From Hymenobacter roseosalivarius DSM 11622 (GTDB taxonomy: Bacteria > Bacteroidota > Bacteroidia > Cytophagales > Hymenobacteraceae): a stretch of DNA of 64,000 nucleotides. The translations under genes were made by a program, and so were the position numbers. Shown here in pieces: positions 60,223-64,000 of the stretch; the first letter of the stretch is position 1, and each line of letters begins with the position of its first letter. The stretch is taken from the NCBI RefSeq assembly GCF_900176135.1, contig NZ_FWWW01000055.1, positions 1 through 64,000 on the forward strand, in the 5' to 3' direction. Below the pieces are notes generated by a model. That model saw only the letters and a list, made by a program, of their open reading frames with translations. It had not been told where the DNA came from and searched no databases.

Positions 60223-61008
60223 TTACCCAAATACATACCAGCGAAACAGCAGGCTATTCAGGGCGTAGCTGCCGGCCGCGCTGAGCAACACGGTGAGAAA
60301 TGCCCGCCAGTTCGCGCCCGCCCAGGTAAGCCCAAGCCCCTGCCGGCCCACCAGAATCAGGTAAAGCAGAATAATGCCTATCTGCAGGCTGCTGGCCACG
60401 TTGCTGCTGGCCAGGGCTTTGAAGCGTACTACCCATAAGGCGAACAGGATCAGCGCTAGATAAAGGTTGAAGGCTGATCCTATAATAACTTGCACGAAGA
60501 ACGACTCGGCGTAGTTGAGGCCTCGCTTGCGGTAGACCAGCCACGTAAATAAGGCGTACATAGGCAAAGCCAGCAGCAGCCACCACAGGTTGTAGTACTT
60601 GCCCACATAATGAAAGTACTTTACCATGCGGGCCAGTTCTTCGGCAGGCATCCGGCTGGCGTAGCGGCGTTGCATTTCGGCTCCTGTGGCTTCGTAGTAA
60701 TTCAGAAGTGCGGCCGCCGCGGTAGCCAGGGCTACCATGAGCAGCATAAACTGAAAGGGATTGAAATAGCGCTTACGTCGGCCCGCCAAGTAATCGGCTA
60801 CCACCCGGCCCGGATAAAATAGTAGCTGGGGTATGTAGCCCACAATAGTATTATCGGCATGGGTAAAGACGTGGAATATCTCGTGCGCTACGTGGCCTAC
60901 CGTGAGGCGGTGCGGATGGCGCTGCCCGCAGTTCGGGCAGAAGGAGCCAGCTGGTAGCTGCTGGTTGCAGTTCAGGCAGGCAGCGACAGCAGCGGAATCA
61001 GTAGACAT
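60223..61008 (-). CDS. DUF3667 membrane protein with zinc ribbon
   Basis: A 261-residue protein with two CxxC pairs at the N-terminus (CLNCNQQLPAGSFCPNCGQ), then RLTVGHVAHEIFHVFTHADN and several membrane helices (PFQFMLLMVALATAAAALLNYYE, LWWLLLALPMYALFTWLV, IIGSAFNLYLALILFALWVV). This is DUF3667, common in Bacteroidota, role unknown. The start is the ATG giving MSTDSAAVAACLNCN; a GTG nine bases further out is the alternative. It converges closely on the epimerase gene (8-base gap). Confidence 0.9.
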   Translation of the reverse strand: MSTDSAAVAACLNCNQQLPAGSFCPNCGQRHPHRLTVGHVAHEIFHVFTHADNTIVGYIPQLLFYPGRVVADYLAGRRKRYFNPFQFMLLMVALATAAAALLNYYEATGAEMQRRYASRMPAEELARMVKYFHYVGKYYNLWWLLLALPMYALFTWLVYRKRGLNYAESFFVQVIIGSAFNLYLALILFALWVVRFKALASSNVASSLQIGIILLYLILVGRQGLGLTWAGANWRAFLTVLLSAAGSYALNSLLFRWYVFG

Positions 61009-61017
61009 GACGGACAC

Positions 61018-61411
61018 AAGAAGTGGAAATAGAAGTAAGGGGCTTTTCGTCTGATTCGCGGGAATATGCGTCTCTTGCTGCGCCTGTATATGTCTGGCGT
61101 GCTTACTTGAAAGAGCGATAATGCTTTATTGGATTACTTGTTAAGATAATTGGATGACCATTAGTTAACAAAGCACAACAGAGTACATTGTGTAGCAGCA
61201 GTGCAACCACAGGTCTACCAGTGAGACTTTAAAACATATGGATCTACTGCTTCAATAAAGCCCACTGCCTAGCTTGCTGCTCATTCAGCCAATGTGGGGA
61301 TAATAAATATCTAAAATACTTAATTAAAAATTATTTTGGCGAACGATGTTACAACATTAAATGTATGTACATATATTTGTAGCATCATTCGGCAACAGTA
61401 CGCCGCCGCTC
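61018..61411. other. Divergent intergenic region before the MarR gene
   Basis: A 394-base AT-rich gap (start of DUF3667 to start of MarR). It contains the MarR promoter and operator region near 61346-61379. Apart from those I see no gene, terminator or repeat. Confidence 0.6.
61346..61379 (+). promoter_or_regulatory. MarR gene -7 box overlapped by a palindromic operator
   Basis: TATATTTG (61372-61379) fits TAnnTTTG and lies 32 bases before the MarR ATG. It overlaps a 20-bp near-perfect palindrome AAATGTATGTACATATATTT (61359-61378), one mismatched pair. A second palindrome, ATGTT-AC-AACAT (61346-61357), adjoins it. MarR dimers bind sites of this size, so self-repression is a good inference. 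Confidence 0.55.
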
Positions 61412-61861
61412 ATGAAAATCGAAGACGAAATCAAGCAGCCTACTTTCAAAGACGATTACCAAAAAGCCCATATCAATCTGATATATACCACGGGCTGGCT
61501 ACAGTTGCGTCAGGCAGCGGCTTTCCGCGAGTTCGACGTTACGCTACCTCAGTATAACATTTTACGCATTCTGCGCGGTCAGCATCCCAAGCCCGCCACC
61601 GTCAATCTGCTTATTGAGCGCATGCTCGACAAAACCAGTAACGCCTCCCGCATTGTAGATAAGCTGGTAGCCAAAACTTACGCTACCCGCACCGTTTGTC
61701 CCAGCAACCGCCGCGCCGTGGACATTCATATTACCGAGGCGGGGTTGGAGCTATTGCGCAGTATGGAAGGCACCGTAACGCACCATAACTCCGGCTTACA
61801 CAATCTTACGCCCACCGAGGCTGCTCAGCTGAGCGACCTGCTTGATAAAATCCGTGACTGA
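61412..61861 (+). CDS. MarR-family transcriptional regulator
   Basis: A 149-residue winged-helix regulator. The start is at the ATG giving MKIEDEIKQPTFKDDYQKA; a longer reading would begin inside the operator. The dimer helix (AHINLIYTTGWLQLRQ) and the winged-helix core (FDVTLPQYNILRILRGQHPKPATVNLLIERMLDKTSNASRIVDKLVAK) are clear, as is the wing (VCPSNRRAVDIHITEAGLELL). No Cys is placed like a redox sensor, so the inducer is not known. Only 51 bases separate it from the YceI-like gene on the same strand, so it probably controls both. Confidence 0.94.
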   Translation: MKIEDEIKQPTFKDDYQKAHINLIYTTGWLQLRQAAAFREFDVTLPQYNILRILRGQHPKPATVNLLIERMLDKTSNASRIVDKLVAKTYATRTVCPSNRRAVDIHITEAGLELLRSMEGTVTHHNSGLHNLTPTEAAQLSDLLDKIRD

Positions 61862-61912
61862 CGGCTTTCAATCAACTCCAGTTTATCCCTTCATTTTTTT
61901 CTTTCTCTGATC

Positions 61913-62584
61913 ATGAAAAAAATTGCTTTGTCAGCTCTCTTCGTTGCTGCTCTGTTTACTGCTCCCGCAATGGCTCAACAGCCAGCCGCCAAGAAAACTA
62001 CTCCCGGCACCGCCAAAGCGGCTGGTACCGCTTACCAGATTCAGCCTCAGCTCAGCACCTTGGGCTGGGTAGGCAAAAAAGTAACCGGTGAGCACAACGG
62101 CACCATTCAATTCAAAGAAGGCAATGTACTGGTGCGCGGCAACCAATTGGTAGGCGGTACTTTCGTAGTCGATATGAACTCGCTGAAAGTAGTGGACCTG
62201 ACGGATGCCGACAGCAACGGCAAATTGCTAGGTCACCTGAAGGCTGATGACTTCTTCGGCACGGAGAAAAACCCTACGGCTACCCTCAAAATCACGAACA
62301 TCACCCCCATCAAGGGTGCTGCTGCTGATGCCAACAACGCCACTATCACCGGCGACCTGACTATCAAAGGCATCACCAAGCCCATCACCTTCCCTGCCAA
62401 AGTAGGCGTGAAGAACGGGTTGGCTGCCGCCACGGGCGTTGCCACCATCGACCGCACCAAGTACGACATCAAGTACGGCTCGAAATCCTTCTTCGAAGGT
62501 ATCGGCGACAAGGCTATCTACGACGAGTTCACGCTGAGCTTCAACGTTATTGCCAAAAAAGGCAACGGCGTTGCTGCTAACTAA
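61913..62584 (+). CDS. YceI-family periplasmic protein
   Basis: A 223-residue exported protein with signal MKKIALSALFVAALFTAPAMAQ. The YceI lipocalin-like beta-barrel domain is complete: YQIQPQLSTLGWVGKKVTGEHNGTIQFKEGN, GGTFVVDMNSLKVVDLTDAD, DDFFGTEKNPTATLKITNIT, ITGDLTIKGITKPITFPAKVG, KYDIKYGSKSFFEGIGDKAIYDEFTL. Family members bind isoprenoid lipids. It follows the MarR gene in the same direction, a common pairing in Bacteroidota, and ends in a strong terminator. Confidence 0.95.
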   Translation: MKKIALSALFVAALFTAPAMAQQPAAKKTTPGTAKAAGTAYQIQPQLSTLGWVGKKVTGEHNGTIQFKEGNVLVRGNQLVGGTFVVDMNSLKVVDLTDADSNGKLLGHLKADDFFGTEKNPTATLKITNITPIKGAAADANNATITGDLTIKGITKPITFPAKVGVKNGLAAATGVATIDRTKYDIKYGSKSFFEGIGDKAIYDEFTLSFNVIAKKGNGVAAN

Positions 62585-62606
62585 GTAGCCTCAGTTCTTA
62601 ATAATG

Positions 62607-62642
62607 AAAAAGCCCCCCAGACCTATTCTGGGGGGCTTTTTT
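62607..62642. terminator. Bidirectional terminator between convergent genes
   Basis: AAAAAGCCCCCCAGA (62607-62621) pairs perfectly with TCTGGGGGGCTTTTT (62627-62641), short loop. Its right end overlaps the stop codon of the leftward gene at 62641. Confidence 0.9.
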
Positions 62643-63198
62643 AGTCTGGGATTACCAGCTCGTGCGGTAGCTCGAAGCGCAGATTGCGGCTTTTGCTGCG
62701 GTTGTGCAGCTGGGTTAGAAAATCGTCCAGTTCCGCTTTGTATTCCAGCCACAGGTCTTCGTGCAGGTTGATGAGCACGAGCTGCACGGCGCGGGTTGTC
62801 ATGCGGGCGGTACTGACGTAAAACCCGTTGTAGGGACTGTCGAACTGGCCCGTGTAGTTATCAAAAATCAGGCGTAAGGTGTAGAGTATCAGGTCAATTT
62901 CCAGGCGCTTGTCTTTAGTGATGCGGCGGGCGCGGGCGGTTTCTTTGGTGGCTTTGCTCAGCGCCTTGTTGAGGCTGCGGTTGAGCAGGCGGCCCGTTAC
63001 GGCCACGTTGAACAGCTCGTGAATGCGGTCGGCGGTTTGCTCGTATACCTGCTCTACGGTCACGTCGGGCAGCAGCTCGAAGGCAAAGGTTTCGTAAAGC
63101 TCCGCGTCGCGGCGCACGGCGCGCAGCAGCAAGGCTTCCTTTTCCTTGTCGGGGAGCTGCTTAAGGGCTTTTTTAAAGTCGGTGGAAGGAACGGGCAT
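62641..63198 (-). CDS. Hypothetical protein, 185 aa
   Basis: A soluble, highly charged, helical protein starting MPVPSTDFKKALKQLPDKEKE. There is no signal peptide or membrane segment. Helical blocks such as TVEQVYEQTADRIHELFNVAV, RSLNKALSKATKETARARRITKDK, and DEFLTQLHNRSK dominate. I know no family for it. It lies upstream of ClpS on the opposite strand, with a REP-like palindrome between them. Confidence 0.8.
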   Translation of the reverse strand: MPVPSTDFKKALKQLPDKEKEALLLRAVRRDAELYETFAFELLPDVTVEQVYEQTADRIHELFNVAVTGRLLNRSLNKALSKATKETARARRITKDKRLEIDLILYTLRLIFDNYTGQFDSPYNGFYVSTARMTTRAVQLVLINLHEDLWLEYKAELDDFLTQLHNRSKSRNLRFELPHELVIPD

Positions 63199-63214
63199 CG
63201 ACGCGTTGCTTGGG

Positions 63215-63326
63215 AAATGGTGAAATAGTGAAATGGTGAGTGGTGAGTTTGCTGTTCTAGGTGTTCGCGCTTATGTGGTCTGCGCCTCAAGAACGTCAAA
63301 CTCACCATTTCACTATTTCACCATTT
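63215..63326. repeat. REP-like palindrome, family AAATGGTGAAATAGTG
   Basis: Perfect 26-bp arms (63215-63240 and 63301-63326), core AAATGGTGAAATAGTGAAAT, with a 60-base centre. A partial copy of the arm (TGGTGAGTTT, 63241-63250) and its complement (63298-63307) allow alternative pairing. Confidence 0.85.
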
Positions 63327-63410
63327 TATTTCGCGAAACGAATCTGCCCGCATGGTGGTTATACTAGGCCGGTGCAGGCCCAAATCTGCGCCTTTTTCCT
63401 TGATAATCCG

Positions 63411-63418
63411 TACTTTTG
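63411..63418 (+). promoter_or_regulatory. Probable -7 box of clpS, suggesting a leaderless transcript
   Basis: TACTTTTG fits TAnnTTTG and ends just 4 bases before the clpS ATG (63423). If transcription starts about 5 bases after the box, as usual, the mRNA would begin at or next to the start codon. No -33 element is clear. Confidence 0.4.
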
Positions 63419-63422
63419 CGCC

Positions 63423-63704
63423 ATGAACACCAAGCCGCAGATTGACTATAATGAGGACGTTTTACTACTCGAAGAAACCATCGATGTTCGCGACCTAATC
63501 GTGTACAACGATGATGTGAACACCTTCGACCACGTAATCAAAACCCTCATTGACGTGTGCGGGCACGAGCCCGAGCAGGCCGAGCAATGCACCCTGCTGA
63601 TTCACTATAAAGGCCAGTGCACCGTAAAGCACGGCGCCTACGATGAGCTGGCTGGTATGTGCACTGCCATCCACGACCGCGGTATCTCGGCCGATATTCT
63701 TTAA
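63423..63704 (+). CDS. clpS: ATP-dependent Clp protease adaptor ClpS
   Basis: A 93-residue adaptor that delivers N-degron substrates to ClpAP. The core fold is visible: DLIVYNDDVNTFDHVIKTLIDVCGHEPEQAEQCTLLIHYKGQCTVKHGAYDELAGM. The NDD of the substrate-binding loop, the His-rich edge (LIHYKG) and the helix pair agree with ClpS; the usual Asn-Asp-Asp-hydrophobic-Thr pattern is NDDVNTF. It is slightly shorter at the front than E. coli ClpS. The start is the ATG just after the predicted -7 box; the longer frame has no support. clpA is not in the window. recR lies 92 bases downstream. Confidence 0.94.
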   Translation: MNTKPQIDYNEDVLLLEETIDVRDLIVYNDDVNTFDHVIKTLIDVCGHEPEQAEQCTLLIHYKGQCTVKHGAYDELAGMCTAIHDRGISADIL

Positions 63705-63795
63705 GGTGCTGTTTCAGAGTGAGCTAGTGAGGTAGTAAGCCTACAGTTTATTTAAACTCAGCATAGCGGCACATTATTCCCTAGCCCATTACTAC

Positions 63796-64000
63796 ATGGA
63801 ATTCCCTTCCAAACTGATAGAAAACGCCGTGGCGGAGCTTTCCAAGCTGCCCGGTATTGGCCGCAAAACGGCTTTGCGCCTGGCACTGCACCTGCTCAAG
63901 GCGGAAAGCGACAACACCGCCTCCCTGGCGGAGGCACTGGCCAAAATGCGCTTCGAAATCACATATTGCCATACTTGCCATAACATTGCCGATACGGAGG
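63796..64000 (+). CDS. recR: Recombination protein RecR (5' part; runs off the window)
   Basis: The first 68 residues of RecR, which acts with RecF and RecO in gap repair. The helix-hairpin-helix SKLPGIGRKTALRLALHLLK is at residues 16-35, and the Cys4 zinc finger begins with YCHTCHN near residue 57. The frame is open to the window end, where the zinc finger and Toprim domain would follow. It lies downstream of clpS on the same strand, 92 bases after it. Confidence 0.95.
   Translation, partial: MEFPSKLIENAVAELSKLPGIGRKTALRLALHLLKAESDNTASLAEALAKMRFEITYCHTCHNIADTE

Noticed and set aside
1..64000. rRNA genes, CRISPR arrays, prophage or integrative element
   Set aside because: None found on either strand; no integrase, transposase or Cas gene is recognisable.

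Overview
The window looks like chromosomal DNA from a Hymenobacter-like member of the Cytophagales (Bacteroidota). The main reasons are: two large secreted proteins with C-terminal type IX secretion (T9SS) sorting domains; promoter -7 boxes of the Bacteroidota form TAnnTTTG in front of several genes, with few Shine-Dalgarno sequences; DUF2911, DUF2461, DUF3667, M61, MarR/YceI and PIG-L/NEW3-type proteins typical of the group; fairly high GC; and many REP-like palindromes. I see no rRNA, CRISPR array, phage or intact insertion sequence. One tRNA (Leu, CAG) is present. The window ends inside recR.

Layout. 1-8.4 kb: secreted GH31 alpha-glucosidase, two small paralogous proteins of unknown function, gamma-glutamyltransferase, and a glycogen branching enzyme. 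8.5-14.9 kb: a possible small gene, tandem M13 metallopeptidase lipoproteins, a small lipoprotein and a cyclophilin lipoprotein. 15-24.7 kb: manganese catalase, S1/P1-type nuclease, a kinase-like protein, an envelope protein, amidohydrolase, acyl-CoA-binding protein, CDGSH Fe-S protein, GNAT acetyltransferase, a periplasmic helical protein, deoxynucleoside kinase and DUF2461. 24.8-30.7 kb: two large T9SS cargo paralogues around a MOSC protein. 30.8-36.6 kb: PIG-L deacetylase, a 50-residue membrane protein translationally coupled to a sodium:solute symporter, and DUF2911. 36.7-46.7 kb: MsbA-type ABC exporter, secreted TonB-C protein, second symporter, a three-gene export operon (ABC transmembrane protein lacking an ATPase domain, HlyD, TolC), MBL hydrolase and an outer-membrane protein. 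46.7-55.7 kb: MFS transporter, M61 peptidase, methyltransferase, two PAP2 phosphatases either side of tRNA-Leu, a GAF protein and a lipoprotein. 55.9-64 kb: a microbial rhodopsin, lipoprotein, dicarboxylate/amino-acid symporter, dipeptide epimerase, DUF3667, MarR-YceI pair, an unknown protein, ClpS and the start of RecR.

The most notable items are three. First, the rhodopsin has Pro at the bacteriorhodopsin Asp212 position and keeps Glu36 and a cytoplasmic Asp, which places it with Anabaena sensory rhodopsin and the inward-pumping xenorhodopsins. Second, the DNA word TTTGCCCCCC/GGGGGGCAAA occurs about 24 times in 64 kb, in both orientations and in different reading frames, and shares its core with the family of bidirectional terminators (AGCCCCCCAG...CTGGGGGGCT) that separates many genes. 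Third, there is an exporter operon whose ABC component has no nucleotide-binding domain. Intergenic space is also rich in long, near-perfect inverted repeats of several families, one of which appears to have been inserted into the 3' end of a symporter gene.

All assignments come from reading the sequence; no database search or folding program was run. Start sites were often moved inward from the longest frame, to an ATG, GTG or TTG giving a sensible signal peptide or a coupled overlap.
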